Shown: positions 18,363-28,500 of the stretch, one piece after another | How positions within the stretch are numbered: position 1 is the stretch's first letter | Layout: every line of letters starts with the position of its first letter | NCBI RefSeq assembly: GCF_050434925.1 | Contig: NZ_JBNDJK010000001.1 | Location: 1,798,001-1,862,000 of the forward strand | Reading direction: 5' to 3' | Length of the DNA: 64,000 nucleotides | Source: Inquilinus ginsengisoli_B | GTDB taxonomy: Bacteria > Pseudomonadota > Alphaproteobacteria > DSM-16000 > Inquilinaceae | Notes under the pieces: model-generated | Database searches by the model: none | What the model saw: only the letters and a program-made list of their open reading frames with translations | Told to the model about the DNA's origin: nothing | Made by a program: the position numbers and the translations under genes

Positions 18363-18640
18363 ATGACCGAGGTGATCGGGGACGCCGCCGCACTGCTGCC
18401 TGCAGCGATGCCGTGGACACCGCCGGCGGGGCCGGTGGCCGTGAGCGAGGCAAAGATCGCCGAGATCAAGGCCCTGGCGGCGAAGGCCGACCAACTGGTC
18501 GAGGCTTCGCTGTTAGCCAAGATGCGGTTGGCCTACGGCAAGGCCTGGCGGGCGTGGAGCGAGTGGTGCCTGGGCTTCGGCCTCGATCCCACGGGCGAGG
18601 ACACGCGCGGCGCCTTTGGAGTGAGGGTCAGGCGGATTCC
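18363..18640 (+). pseudogene. N-terminal fragment of a tyrosine recombinase (integrase)
   Basis: From the ATG at 18363 the frame reads ...AEIKALAAKADQLVEASLLAKMRLAYGKAWRAWSEWCLGFGLDP. This resembles the SAM-like core-binding N-terminal domain of phage/Xer-type integrases, whose usual form is TRRAYARAWRRWSAWC. The similarity stops around 18610, just before the 3' end of dnaE2 on the other strand. No catalytic domain follows, so this is a truncated relic. A divergent, non-integrase small protein is the alternative. Confidence 0.42.
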
Positions 18641-18645
18641 TCCCG

Positions 18646-21600
18646 CTACCGAAAATCCCGCGACCCCGGCATCGCATCGACCGCCTCGCGTTCGCTCAGG
18701 TGTGGTTCGACCTGGTCTGGCCCGTCGAGCCGCCCCAGCTCGCGCAGCAGCGGCGACCGGTCAATGACGTGCCGGGCGATCAGGTGGATCACCAGCCCCT
18801 CCTTCTGCAGACGGCCGCGCACTTCGAGGAGGCGGCCGCCGACGACGGCGCGGCGATACCGCTCGTAGACCTGCGGCCAGACGATGATGTTGGCGACACC
18901 GGTCTCGTCCTCGAGCGTGGCGAAGATCACGCCGCTGGACGTGCCCGGGCGCTGGCGGATCAACACCAGGCCGGCGGTGGCGACCCAGCTGCCGTCCTTG
19001 GCGGCGCGCATTTCGGCGGTGGAGAGGATACCGTCGCCGGCGACGTGCCGGCGGAGGAGGGACATCGGATGCGCCTTCAAGCTGAGCCTGAGCGACTGGT
19101 AGTCATGCACCACCTCCTCGCCGAGCGTCATCGCCGGCAGCAGGACCTGCGCCTCACCGGCGAACTCGACCGACGGCCGGTTGTCGCCTGGCCTTCGGCT
19201 CCGGTCAGCGGCCTCGAAGAGGGGCAGGGGCACGTCGCCGAGGCCGCGGATCGCCCATAGGGCGCTCCGCCGGTCGAGTCCCAGGGAGCGCCAGGCGTCG
19301 GCCTCGGCTAGGCGCTCCAGAGTGGCCACGGTGACCTCGGCACGGCGCCAGACGTCGCGCGGCTCGTTGTAGCCGTCGCCGCGCGCGGCCGCGATCCGCG
19401 CCGCGTCGACCTCACGCAGTCCCTTGACCTGGCGCATGCCGAGCCGGACGGCGAGGCCGCGGACGCCCGATTCCAGGCTGCAATCCCAGTCGCTGTGGTT
19501 GACGTCGACCGGACGGACCTCGACGCTGTGCTCGCGGGCGTCTCGGACCAGCTGCGCCGGCGCGTAGAAGCCCATGGGCTGGGAGTTGAGGATCGCGGCG
19601 CAGAAGATCGCCGGGTGGTGCCGCTTGAGCCAGGCGCTGACATAGACGATGAGCGCGAAGGAGGCGGCATGGCTCTCCGGGAAGCCGTATTCGCCGAAGC
19701 CCTCGATCTGGCTGAAGCAATGTTCGGCGAAGGCCTGTTCGTAGCCGCGGGCGACCATGCCGCCGACCATGCGGTCGCGGTATTCGGCGACCCGCCCGGT
19801 CCGGCGGTAGGCGGACATCGACCGGCGCAGCTGGTCGGCCTCGCCCGGGCTGAAGCCGGCAGCTGTGATGGCGATCGACATCGCCTGTTCCTGGAACAGC
19901 GGCACACCGAGGGTCTTGCCGAGGACCCGACGCAACTCCTCCTTCGGAAAGGCCACCGGCTCCTTGTTCTGGCGCCGGCGGAGGTAGGGGTGGACCATGT
20001 CGCCCTGGATCGGGCCCGGCCGGACGATCGCGACCTCGATCACCAGGTCGTAGAAGCATCTCGGCTTCAGCCGCGGCAGCATCGACATCTGCGCCCGCGA
20101 TTCCACCTGGAAGACGCCGACGCTATCGGCCTGGCACAGCATGTCGTACACGGCCGGGTCTTCCGGCGGCACGTCGTGCCAGCGGAAGGGGCGGCCGGTC
20201 CGCGCCTCGAGGAACTCGAAGGCCTTGCGGACGCAGGTCAGCATGCCGAGCGCGAGGATGTCGATCTTCAGCATGCCGAGGGCGTCGAGGTCGTCTTTAT
20301 CCCACTCGATGCAGGTCCGGTCCTCCATCGCCGCATTCTCGATCGGCACGCTCTCGTCCAGGCGGCCGCGGGTGATGACGAAGCCGCCGACATGCTGGCT
20401 GAGATGGCGCGGGAACCCATAGAGCTGGCCGGCCAGCGCCAGGACACGTCGAGCGGTGCGATCCCGCGGATCGACGCCCGCATCGCGCAGCCGCGCGGCG
20501 GTCATATCCTGGTCCCAACCCGGTGCTGACCGAGCGAGCCTGTCGATCGTGTCTGAGGAGAGGCCGAGCGCCTTTCCGACATCACGGATGGCGCTCTTGC
20601 TGCGGTAGGTGATGACCGTGGCGGCCAGGCCGGCGCGCTCGCGGCCGTAACGCCGGTAGATGTACTGGTAGACCTCCTCGCGCCGCTCATTCTCGAAATC
20701 GACATCGATGTCCGGCGGCTCCTTCCGCTCCGGACTGATGAAGCGCTCGAACAGCATGTCAGATCGCGCCGGGTCAACGGCGGTGATGCCGAGGACATAG
20801 CACACGGCCGAGTTCGCGGCAGAGCCGCGGCCCTGGCACAGAATCCCCTCGCCGCGGGCGTAGGAGACGATGTCGTGCACGGTGAGGAAGTAGGGGGCGT
20901 AGCTAAGCTGGTCGACCAGCGCAAGCTCGTGCTCGAGGATCCCGCGAACCTTGTCCGGCACCCCCTCCGGATACATCCGGGCGGCACCCTCCCAGGTGAG
21001 GTGAACCAGATGCTGCTGCGCGGTGACGCCGGCGGGGATGGTGTCGATCGGATACTCGTAGCGCAGCGCGTCGAGGTCGAAACGGCAGCGCTCGACGATC
21101 TCGGTCGTCCTATCGACCGCCTGCGGGCAGGCGGCGAAGAGTTCGCGCATCGTCGCCTCGTCCTTGAGGTATCTCTCCCCATTGGCGTGCAGCCGGCGAC
21201 CGACCGCGCGGAGCGTGGTTCGCTCCCGGATGCACGTCATGACGTCCTGCAGCGCGCGGCGGCTGCGCGCGTGGGCGTGGACGTCATTGGTTGCCACCGA
21301 CGGGATGCCGAGGCGGGCGCCGGCGTCGATGGCCCAGGCCAGGCGCCGCGCGTCGTCGCCGCGCAGCAGGTTCTGGACGCCGAGATAGAGGCGGTCGCCG
21401 AAGGTTGCGCGCAGCGCGCCGAGGTGCTGCAGCTGCTGCTCGCCGGCGGCCCGGGTGAACCGGCCATCCGGCTGCAGGGCGACAGCCAGCAACCCCTCGG
21501 CGTTTTCCAGCAGGTCGGCCAGCTGCAGGGAGCATTCGCCCTTCGTCGTGCGTCGCTTGCCGGTGGTCAGCATCCGGGACAGACGTCCATAGGCGGCCCG

Positions 21601-21843
21601 GTCGGTCGGGTAGACCAGGACGCTGGGCGCATCCGTGAAGTCCAGCCGCGCACCGATGACGGGCCGCAGCCCGGCCTGTTTGGCGGCCTGGTGGAGGCGC
21701 ACGGCGCCGGCGAGCGTATTCCGGTCGGTGACGGCGATGGCGCGATGGCCGAACTCGGCCGCCTGGCCGGCCAGCTCGTGCGCGTGGCTGGCGCCGCGCA
21801 GGAAGCTGAAGCTGGTCGTCACCTGGAGCTCGGCGTAGCTCAT
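18646..21843 (-). CDS. dnaE2: error-prone DNA polymerase DnaE2 (ImuC)
   Basis: The protein has 1065 residues from ATG 21843, which overlaps the stop of imuB by four bases. The N-terminal PHP domain starts YAELQVTTSFSFLRGASHAHELAGQA. The polymerase core carries the catalytic acidic motif PDIDVDFENERREEVYQYIYRRYG and GRGSAANSAVCYVLGIT, with YGFPESHAASFALIVYVSAWLKRHHPAIFCAAILNSQPMGFY later. The C-terminus has an OB-fold (EDETGVANIIVWPQVYERYR) and ends with SRDFR. DnaE2 performs translesion synthesis in SOS mutagenesis together with ImuA and ImuB. It is the last gene of a five-gene operon behind LexA boxes. Confidence 0.96.
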   Translation of the reverse strand: MSYAELQVTTSFSFLRGASHAHELAGQAAEFGHRAIAVTDRNTLAGAVRLHQAAKQAGLRPVIGARLDFTDAPSVLVYPTDRAAYGRLSRMLTTGKRRTTKGECSLQLADLLENAEGLLAVALQPDGRFTRAAGEQQLQHLGALRATFGDRLYLGVQNLLRGDDARRLAWAIDAGARLGIPSVATNDVHAHARSRRALQDVMTCIRERTTLRAVGRRLHANGERYLKDEATMRELFAACPQAVDRTTEIVERCRFDLDALRYEYPIDTIPAGVTAQQHLVHLTWEGAARMYPEGVPDKVRGILEHELALVDQLSYAPYFLTVHDIVSYARGEGILCQGRGSAANSAVCYVLGITAVDPARSDMLFERFISPERKEPPDIDVDFENERREEVYQYIYRRYGRERAGLAATVITYRSKSAIRDVGKALGLSSDTIDRLARSAPGWDQDMTAARLRDAGVDPRDRTARRVLALAGQLYGFPRHLSQHVGGFVITRGRLDESVPIENAAMEDRTCIEWDKDDLDALGMLKIDILALGMLTCVRKAFEFLEARTGRPFRWHDVPPEDPAVYDMLCQADSVGVFQVESRAQMSMLPRLKPRCFYDLVIEVAIVRPGPIQGDMVHPYLRRRQNKEPVAFPKEELRRVLGKTLGVPLFQEQAMSIAITAAGFSPGEADQLRRSMSAYRRTGRVAEYRDRMVGGMVARGYEQAFAEHCFSQIEGFGEYGFPESHAASFALIVYVSAWLKRHHPAIFCAAILNSQPMGFYAPAQLVRDAREHSVEVRPVDVNHSDWDCSLESGVRGLAVRLGMRQVKGLREVDAARIAAARGDGYNEPRDVWRRAEVTVATLERLAEADAWRSLGLDRRSALWAIRGLGDVPLPLFEAADRSRRPGDNRPSVEFAGEAQVLLPAMTLGEEVVHDYQSLRLSLKAHPMSLLRRHVAGDGILSTAEMRAAKDGSWVATAGLVLIRQRPGTSSGVIFATLEDETGVANIIVWPQVYERYRRAVVGGRLLEVRGRLQKEGLVIHLIARHVIDRSPLLRELGRLDGPDQVEPHLSEREAVDAMPGSRDFR

Positions 21844-23321
21844 GCGAACAGGCCGTGGAGGAACCAGGCGAGGGCATTGTCCCCGGCGGTGACGAAGATC
21901 CAGTAGCGGCGGCCGCCGTCGTCCTCGACGCGGTAATAGTCGCGGGTTCGCTCCGGCGTGTCCCAGCCCCATTCGGGCTCGACCCGCTCCGGACCAACGA
22001 CACGATCAAGCCGATGGCGGAGGCCTCGCCAGTTGAAGGCGTCGATCGCCAAGCCGCGAGTCTCGATCGCGATCGGCTCCGGTCGCTCGAACAGCACCAC
22101 CGGGCGCGGCACCGGATGCGACCAGCTGCCCGGTGCCGGCGGCGGCAAGGTCGCCGGCACCTCGACCGCCGCCGCCTCCGGCCAGTGGCGATCGGCCGGG
22201 AGAAGACGGCGAACGCTGCCCGGCCCGCTGCGGATCTCGATCCGGTCGATCAGGTCGGCAAGATCGGTGCCGGTGTCGCGGCCGCCGGCGAGATCCGCCT
22301 GCGCCGGCAGGATCCGATCGGTTTCAGCGGCCTCCAGCAGCATCGCCTCGATGCCGAATCCAGGGTCGATCTCGGCGATCCGGTCGCGGAAGAGGCGCAA
22401 CACGGCCGCGGTGTCCGCCAGCGGCCGGCTGGTGCCGATCGCAACGCGTTGGCTAGTCGCGTCAACCCGGAATAGGGTCAGCTCTAAGGTGCGCGCCCCG
22501 CGGCCCGCGGCGGCGAGCTCGGCGCAAAGGGAGTCGAGGAGCGTGCGCAGCGCGGTCTCGATCGCCTCGGCCGTGCTGATCGGCTCGACGAGTGAGGCGC
22601 GGCGCCGCCAGGTCCTCGCCTCGGCCTGGAATGTCGCCGGCGTCGCCTGGCGGCCGGACAGCGCGTCCAGGGCCACGACGATCTCGCGGCCGAACCGTCG
22701 GACCAGCGGGGCGAGGGGCAGGGGGGAGACATCCCCGACCCGGCGAAGCCCCAGCTGTTGCAGGCCTTCAATCAGCGCCGGCGGCAGACGAAGGGCCGCG
22801 ACGGGCAGCGGCGCGAAGGTACCGATGCCGGCGCCGACGGCGACGACGCCTCCGCCGGCGAAGCGGGCCCAGGCCCAGGCCTGCGCGGCCGTGTCGGCGA
22901 CCGCGGCCCGCGCCTCGAGCCGAGCTCGGCCGAGGCGCTGCACGATGTCGCCCAGCACCGCCTCCTCGCCGCCCTGAAGATGCGCGGCACCGGTCAGGTC
23001 GACCAGGAGGCCGTCGGCGCCGTCGCCGGCGACGAGCGGCGAATAGCGCCGTGCCCAATCGACGAGGCGGCCGAGATCCTCGGCGTCGCCGGCCAGGTCG
23101 GCCGGCGCCGCGAGAAGATTCGGGACAAGGGCTCGGGCATCGGCCAGCGGCTGGCCCGGGGCGAGGCCTTCGGCGGCCGCGGCGCCGTCGACCGCGTGGA
23201 TTCGGAGCGCCTGGTGCTCCTCGACATAGAGCGCCAGCGGTCCCGGCGCTGCCTCACTCCGCTGCCGTCGCCAGCGATCCGTCGGCCACGTCGGCAGCCA
23301 GACTGAAAGCCACCGCCTCAT
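21840..23321 (-). CDS. imuB: ImuB, Y-family polymerase-like mutagenesis protein
   Basis: The protein has 493 residues from MRRWLSVWLPTWPTDRWRR, the usual ImuB start; a longer in-frame opening is less typical. It has the Y-family fold (LRIHAVDGAAAAEGLAPGQPLADARALVP; RRYSPLVAGDGADGLLVDLTGAAHLQGGE) but not the full set of catalytic acidic residues of DinB. The C-terminus (WGWDTPERTRDYYRVEDDGGRRYWIFV) is the characteristic ImuB tail. ImuB bridges the beta clamp, ImuA and DnaE2. It overlaps imuA by 68 bases and dnaE2 by four, so translation is coupled. Confidence 0.93.
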   Translation of the reverse strand: MRRWLSVWLPTWPTDRWRRQRSEAAPGPLALYVEEHQALRIHAVDGAAAAEGLAPGQPLADARALVPNLLAAPADLAGDAEDLGRLVDWARRYSPLVAGDGADGLLVDLTGAAHLQGGEEAVLGDIVQRLGRARLEARAAVADTAAQAWAWARFAGGGVVAVGAGIGTFAPLPVAALRLPPALIEGLQQLGLRRVGDVSPLPLAPLVRRFGREIVVALDALSGRQATPATFQAEARTWRRRASLVEPISTAEAIETALRTLLDSLCAELAAAGRGARTLELTLFRVDATSQRVAIGTSRPLADTAAVLRLFRDRIAEIDPGFGIEAMLLEAAETDRILPAQADLAGGRDTGTDLADLIDRIEIRSGPGSVRRLLPADRHWPEAAAVEVPATLPPPAPGSWSHPVPRPVVLFERPEPIAIETRGLAIDAFNWRGLRHRLDRVVGPERVEPEWGWDTPERTRDYYRVEDDGGRRYWIFVTAGDNALAWFLHGLFA

Positions 23322-24021
23322 CGTTCCATTCCACACACCACCGCGCAGGGGTGCCGCCGCGGCACCGCTGCAGATCAAGGCACCAGACCGGCCGGCCCTG
23401 AGGGCTCGGCCGGGACATGACCCGCCACCGGGTCAGCGCCACCGACTGCGGCACCGCCGTGCCGGCAGGCAGCAGGATGAAAGCCGGCGATCGTGCCGCC
23501 TCGGCCGCCAGCTGCAGCCGGCGGCTGGCGGTCAGATCCGGCGCAACGCCGTCGCCGACCACGGCGGCCATGGCGCCGCTGCGCAGTCCCTCTTCGAGCT
23601 GCCACAGCACGTCCTCGGGACGGCGGCCGCGCGCCAGCAGGAGGCCGGCAGGATCCGTGCCGAGGTCGGCCAGCCCGTAGCCGTAGAGCCCGGGCCGGCG
23701 GATGCTGGACCAGAGCACGGCTCGGCCGCGGCCGAGGCGCCCCAGCAGGACGGCGATGAAGCCGACCGCGGCGCCATCGGCCGGCATTCCAACGATCTCG
23801 TGCAGCCCCGGCAGGGCCAGGCCGCCCCAGGGGAGGTGGCCGTCGATCGCCGGCACACCGATCGGCACCGAAGGGAGATCCGGATTGCTGCCGGGATCCA
23901 GGGCCCGGACGGCCGCGCGGATCTCGGCGAGGCGCGCGGCCGACGCCTGCGCGGGGACATCAGCTGTCGAGCCGGGGGACGGCTCCAGCGGCGGCCCAGA
24001 ATTCTCGCTCTCGGGATTCAT
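23254..24021 (-). CDS. imuA: ImuA, RecA-like SOS mutagenesis accessory protein
   Basis: The protein has 255 residues. Features: VPIGVPAIDGHLPWGGLALPGLHEIVGMPADGAAVGFIAVLLGRLG (the RecA/SulA-like core with degraded Walker A), VLWSSIRRPGLYGYGLADLGTDPAGLLLARGR, and the typical SRPSPQGRPVWCLDLQRCRGG. ImuA helps assemble the ImuB-DnaE2 mutasome. The start overlaps the end of the upstream unknown gene by 62 bases, which ties that gene to the operon. Confidence 0.92.
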   Translation of the reverse strand: MNPESENSGPPLEPSPGSTADVPAQASAARLAEIRAAVRALDPGSNPDLPSVPIGVPAIDGHLPWGGLALPGLHEIVGMPADGAAVGFIAVLLGRLGRGRAVLWSSIRRPGLYGYGLADLGTDPAGLLLARGRRPEDVLWQLEEGLRSGAMAAVVGDGVAPDLTASRRLQLAAEAARSPAFILLPAGTAVPQSVALTRWRVMSRPSPQGRPVWCLDLQRCRGGTPARWCVEWNDEAVAFSLAADVADGSLATAAE

Positions 24022-24631
24022 GGGTGCGCAGCTGCTGGCGGGATGGATGAGGATGTCCGCGGTCCGGATCGAACCAGTAGGCGAAGAGCTGGACGATCCC
24101 GAGGAGCTCGTCCCGTGTGAGCTGGGCGGCGTCCCAGGGAAAATCCGGCGGAAAATCCGACTTCGTGGGGTAGTCGGTGAAGCCGATCAGGATCTGCTCA
24201 AAGCGCCGACGGAGCTCGGCCTCGGGCAGAGCAACCGCCTCGTCGAGCGGCAGCCGCAACGGCTCCTCATCATCATCGTCCGGGCCGAGCGCCGCGAGAT
24301 AGGCGCGCAGCTGGTCGACGTGCACCCCTTCCGGAAACTCATCCTCGTCGGACCAGGCCCAGCCCCGGTAGTCGATGGCGTAGACATGCGGCTGCAGGTC
24401 CTTCGGGATCGGACAGGTGGGCAGCGTCATCCAATCCGGTCGCCGGCGATTCTCAACGGCCTGGTGGACCAGCTCGATCAGCTTGGTGATCGGCTGGGTC
24501 TGCGGGTCGTAGCGGCCGATGATCTCGCCAGTTCGCTCCTCGAGCACCTCGACGTGGCCGGGCGCATAGTCCCGGCCATCGCCGAAGTCGGGCTGATCCA
24601 TCGGAATGCTCAGGCTCGGCCGAGCGATCAT
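23960..24631 (-). CDS. hypothetical protein in SOS operon (223 aa)
   Basis: The start at 24631 (MIARPSLSIPMDQPDFGDGRDY) is preceded by GGAAGG and is two bases beyond the stop of the previous gene. The protein is acidic, with TGEIIGRYDPQTQPITKLIELVHQAVENRR, a DDDDEE stretch, and LPEAELRRRFEQILIGFTDYP. No signal peptide or membrane segment is present. I do not recognise a family. Its 62-base overlap with imuA and its position behind the LexA boxes make SOS induction likely. It could be a new mutasome accessory factor or an unrelated passenger. Confidence 0.75.
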   Translation of the reverse strand: MIARPSLSIPMDQPDFGDGRDYAPGHVEVLEERTGEIIGRYDPQTQPITKLIELVHQAVENRRRPDWMTLPTCPIPKDLQPHVYAIDYRGWAWSDEDEFPEGVHVDQLRAYLAALGPDDDDEEPLRLPLDEAVALPEAELRRRFEQILIGFTDYPTKSDFPPDFPWDAAQLTRDELLGIVQLFAYWFDPDRGHPHPSRQQLRTHESREREFWAAAGAVPRLDS

Positions 24632-24633
24632 CG

Positions 24634-25167
24634 TCAGGCGGCCTTCCGCCGCGGCTGTGGAACGGCGGCCTCGGCCAGGCGCCGAGCGAGTTCGACAACG
24701 ACATCCGTCCACGGACCCGCTTCGAATTCGGTCGCGCCAACCACGACGATTCGACCGTCCGGATCGTCACAGCGGAGCTCGACCCGAAGGGCCATGACCT
24801 GTTCGTCATCGACATCCAGAGAGAGAAAGCCGTCGCCCTGGATCTGCACGCCCGGGGTGCCGTCGGCGTTCTCGCTGGTGAACGGTCCATACATCGAGAG
24901 GTACAGCGAGAACCCCTGGCCGTTGCAGCGCCAGCTTGCCCACCACCGGTCCATTTCGTCGGTCCTGGCGCCGGCTCCCCGGAAACGAGTGGTCAGCGGC
25001 ATGGTCTTGATCGCCGGCGATTTGCGCGTGACGAGGCTCATGACATCGCAGGCGGCCTGGCTGGCGGGACTCGCCATGGCCAGTTCGGCAGCGCGGTCGA
25101 GTTCTGCCCGGGCCTGTTCGGGATCGAACCCGGCTTCGGCAGCTTTGGTGGTGACGCTCATGTCCAT
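24634..25167 (-). CDS. hypothetical protein, first gene of SOS operon (177 aa)
   Basis: The start at 25167 is chosen because GGAGG lies seven bases upstream; a longer frame would run through the LexA boxes. The protein reads DPEQARAELDRAAELAMASP, DRWWASWRCNGQGFSLYLSMYGPFTSENADGTPGVQIQGDGFLSLDVDDEQVMALRVEL and a basic C-terminus PRRKAA. It looks like a small soluble alpha/beta protein. No family is recognised. It is the first gene downstream of the tandem LexA operator, so it should be expressed at the start of the DNA-damage response. Confidence 0.75.
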   Translation of the reverse strand: MDMSVTTKAAEAGFDPEQARAELDRAAELAMASPASQAACDVMSLVTRKSPAIKTMPLTTRFRGAGARTDEMDRWWASWRCNGQGFSLYLSMYGPFTSENADGTPGVQIQGDGFLSLDVDDEQVMALRVELRCDDPDGRIVVVGATEFEAGPWTDVVVELARRLAEAAVPQPRRKAA

Positions 25168-25215
25168 GTCAGACCTCCAGGGCAGCCACCAGAGAGGTCT
25201 CCGGTGGCGGTGAGA

Positions 25216-25247
25216 GAACGAGAGGTGAACAAGAACAAAAATAGAAC
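25216..25247 (-). promoter_or_regulatory. tandem LexA boxes (GTTC-N7-GTTC)
   Basis: Two perfect alphaproteobacterial LexA sites lie back to back: on the minus strand GTTCTATTTTTGTTC (25247-25233) and GTTCACCTCTCGTTC (25230-25216), two bases apart. They stand 49-80 bases upstream of the first gene of the imuA-imuB-dnaE2 operon. Matches to both half-sites in both boxes are exact, so LexA repression and SOS induction of the five genes is strongly supported. Confidence 0.85.
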
Positions 25248-25359
25248 AATCCCGCCCGGAGTCGAGTCGATTCATAAAATGCTACCTATGGTGGGTTGGC
25301 AGCACGGTCAGCCACAAGATAATGGAGCCAGGCTCGACGGGTCATAGCCTGGATCAAGG

Positions 25360-25371
25360 GTAAGCGTCCGG
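25360..25371 (+). repeat. IS66-type terminal inverted repeat, left
   Basis: GTAAGCGTCCGG, the outer end of the putative transposon, flanked outside by GATCAAGG. It lies 190 bases beyond the stop codon of the first autotransporter gene. Confidence 0.6.
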
Positions 25372-25561
25372 CCTTGGCCGTGGACTTCTGATACCCAAGA
25401 GCAAACTAGGCCCTTTGACCGTCTCCAAAGGGCGGAAAGCGGCTGCTCGCGTTCTGATACCGGATGTCTGCTCCGCATTGGATAAGTGGACACCAGATGG
25501 TCGACGCGAAACCAGACCGCGGGACGTCGCCCGCGGCCCGGTAGCTGCCGAAACCTCGCCG

Positions 25562-28500
25562 TCAGAAGTGATATGCGGCCCTTGCACTGGCGGACTGGCT
25601 GAGGAACGCGCCGCCGACATCGGCCGTATATTCGCCCTTCAGCTCCAGGCCGCCGGCCCGGAACAGCTGCAGCCCGACATCGATCCGGCCCAGCACATCC
25701 GGCGAGTCGATCTGGTCGCTGAAGGTGCCGTTGGCCGAGGACGCCCCGGCGAAGCTGGAACGGATCGTCCGGCTGTTGTCCGGCAGGTAGCTCATGCCGA
25801 AGGCGACATAGGCCCGCAGCGCGGTCTCCGGGTCGAGGTCGAGCCGGCCGCCGAACTCCACCATCGGCGACAGCGCCACGCTGGTCTTGCTGCTGCCGCG
25901 GACGTCCAGCGCGTAGAGGTCGTCGCCCTTCTCCTCGAAGCCGGGCAGGTCGGTGTAGATCACGTCGAGGTCGCCATAGGGCCGGATGTACCAGTCGGCG
26001 AAGGCGAACTCATAGGCGGCGCGCAGCCGGCCGCCGGCCAGGAAGATGCTGGGGTCGCTCTTCAGCGTCTCGCTGGCGATGCCGGGGATGTCGACCCGCC
26101 GATTGGCCTCGAACGAGCCGCTGGCGAAGGCGACGGAGCCGGCGAACTGCCACGGCCCCATGACCCGCTTCACCGTCACCGAGCCGTCATAGGTGTCGCC
26201 GTCGCCGGAGGAGCCGCCATCCATCGTCGCCCAGCTCTGGCCGAAGCCGAAGGAGGCGCCGAGATACCAGTCCGGGGCGATCTCGTGCTGGGCGCCGATC
26301 CGGTAGGTGGTGCCCGAGACGTAGTAGCCCTGGGTGTCGCTGGTGGAGGACTGGTCGGTCCAGCGCCCGGTGACCTTGGCCCAGGCACAGTTGTCCTCGC
26401 CCAGCAGCACGCTGTCGTCGATGAAGACCGGGCAGCTCATCGCCGCGCCGAGGATGGTGCCGGCCGAATTGGCCAGGGCGATCGACTGGGCGTGCGCCGC
26501 CTTGCTGGACCAGGCGTCGAGCGCCGCCTTGTAGTCGCTGCGGTCGTTGATCGTCGACAGCTCGGCGAAGCGGGTGGCGAAGGCCTTGTCCGAGTTCTCC
26601 CAGGCCCGGCCGTAATAGCCGGCCAGCGAGGACTGGCTGTCGTTCAGGGCCACATCCCCGGGCTTGAAGTCGGAGCGCGGCGCCAGGGTCAGGGTGTTGC
26701 CGGACTGCGCCGTGTCCCAGTGGAACAGCATCGAATCCAGCCCGTCGGCGGTGGAGGTGAGATGCCCCGCGGTCACCACCGGCAGCGCGCCCGGCAGCAG
26801 CGTCAGCACCGTCGGCACGATCTTGCCGTCGAGGGTGGCCGTGCCATCGACCTGCAGATGGCCGACCGCCTTGTTCAGAGAGTCGACGGTCACGCCCAGC
26901 CGGCCCTCACCGGTCTGGACGAAATTCCCCGTCACCCTGGTGGCCCGCAGCTCGCCCGGCAGGCCCAGATTGAAGGTGCCGCTGGTGACGACGTCCGCGG
27001 CCTCCATCATCGGGCCGGCATTGAAGATGCCGTTGCCGTCGATCTGGCCGCCATTGGTGTAGATCGACCCGTTGATGGTGCCGTTGATGGTGGTGCCGTC
27101 GACGTTGCCGGAATTGTTGGCGACGGCGACCTGTCCGTCGCCGGTGACCTTGATCGCCGTGCCGTTGGTTCCGTCGGCCGTGGTGATGGTGCCCCAGTCG
27201 TTCGTGACAAAGGCCACCGGGCCATTCGCCGGCGTGTCGATCCAGACACCCGCGCTGCCTGATCCCGTACCGCCGGAGACGGTGGTGCCCACGTTGTCGT
27301 AGTTGTTGATCACCACATCCGCTTGTTGGGTCGAGGTTCCGTAGCCCGCGACCTGGGCAAAGATACCGATCCCGTTCTGACCCGTGGCCGAGACCGAGCC
27401 GTTCACCGTCACCGTGACGGGGCCGCCGATAGCGCTGCCGCTGGCACTACCGGTTAGGGGTGCGCCGGCATAGATAGTGCCGCCGCTGGCAACCAATCCG
27501 CCGCCGCCACCGATGCTCTGTGCGAAAATCCCGATCGCGCCCGGGCCAGTGGCGTTGACGGACCCGCCTTGATTGACAGTGACGTTCACGGCGCCCCCAT
27601 CGCCCTGACCCGGCTTCCACTGCGTGACCTGACCCAGCGAGGACGGGTCCGTGGTCAGCGAAGGGACATCGCTTTGGTCGCCATCCACTCGGATGATGCC
27701 TCCTCCGCCGCCGATCGACTGCGCGACAACGCCGAACGCGCCAGCTCCCGAGGTGTTGATCGAGGTTTGGCTGCCGATGGTCACATTGACGTCGTTGCCA
27801 TCGCCCTGGCTCTGCGACACGTAGCCGACACTGGTCGTCATCGTCGGCGCACTCTGTGTGGCGGTGATGACGCCGCCGCCGTTGCCGATGCTTTGCGCCA
27901 GAATGCCGAAGGAATCATCACCCGAGGTCGAGATGGCGACGGGTGCGCCGGTTGAACCGCTCTGGTTGTAGTTGACGGTGCCGCCACTGCCGTCGGCGTC
28001 CGGACCGCCCCCAACCATCAGGTCCAAACGTCCGGTGCCGTATGCAGTCCAGTTCGAGGAGCCCGCTCCGCCGATACCGCCGCTGCCGCCGATCGATTGC
28101 AGTAGGACGCCGTCGGCTCCGAAGCCGGAGGTCGCGATATTGATCTGGCCGGTGTTGTTCATCTGGAAATTCACCGTGCCGCCGTCGCCGTTGCCGCCCC
28201 CGTTGACGATCCAAGGGCCGCTGCCATTGGATTCATATCCGGTGGCGCTGCCCACTGAGATGAGACCCGTCGCGGCGTCGGAGCCGTCGATGCCGATGCC
28301 GCCGCCGCCGCCGATGCTTTGGAGGACTACGGCGGCCGCGCCGAACCCGCCGATGACGGTGCCCTGGACGTTGGGTGCGCCTGTCACGATGGAGGCGCCG
28401 TCATCCAGATTGAGTGTCACGGTGCCGCCGTCATTGCCGCTGCCGCCGCTGCCGCCGATGGCGTGAGTGAGATCGATGGTGATTTGATCAGATGTGCCGG

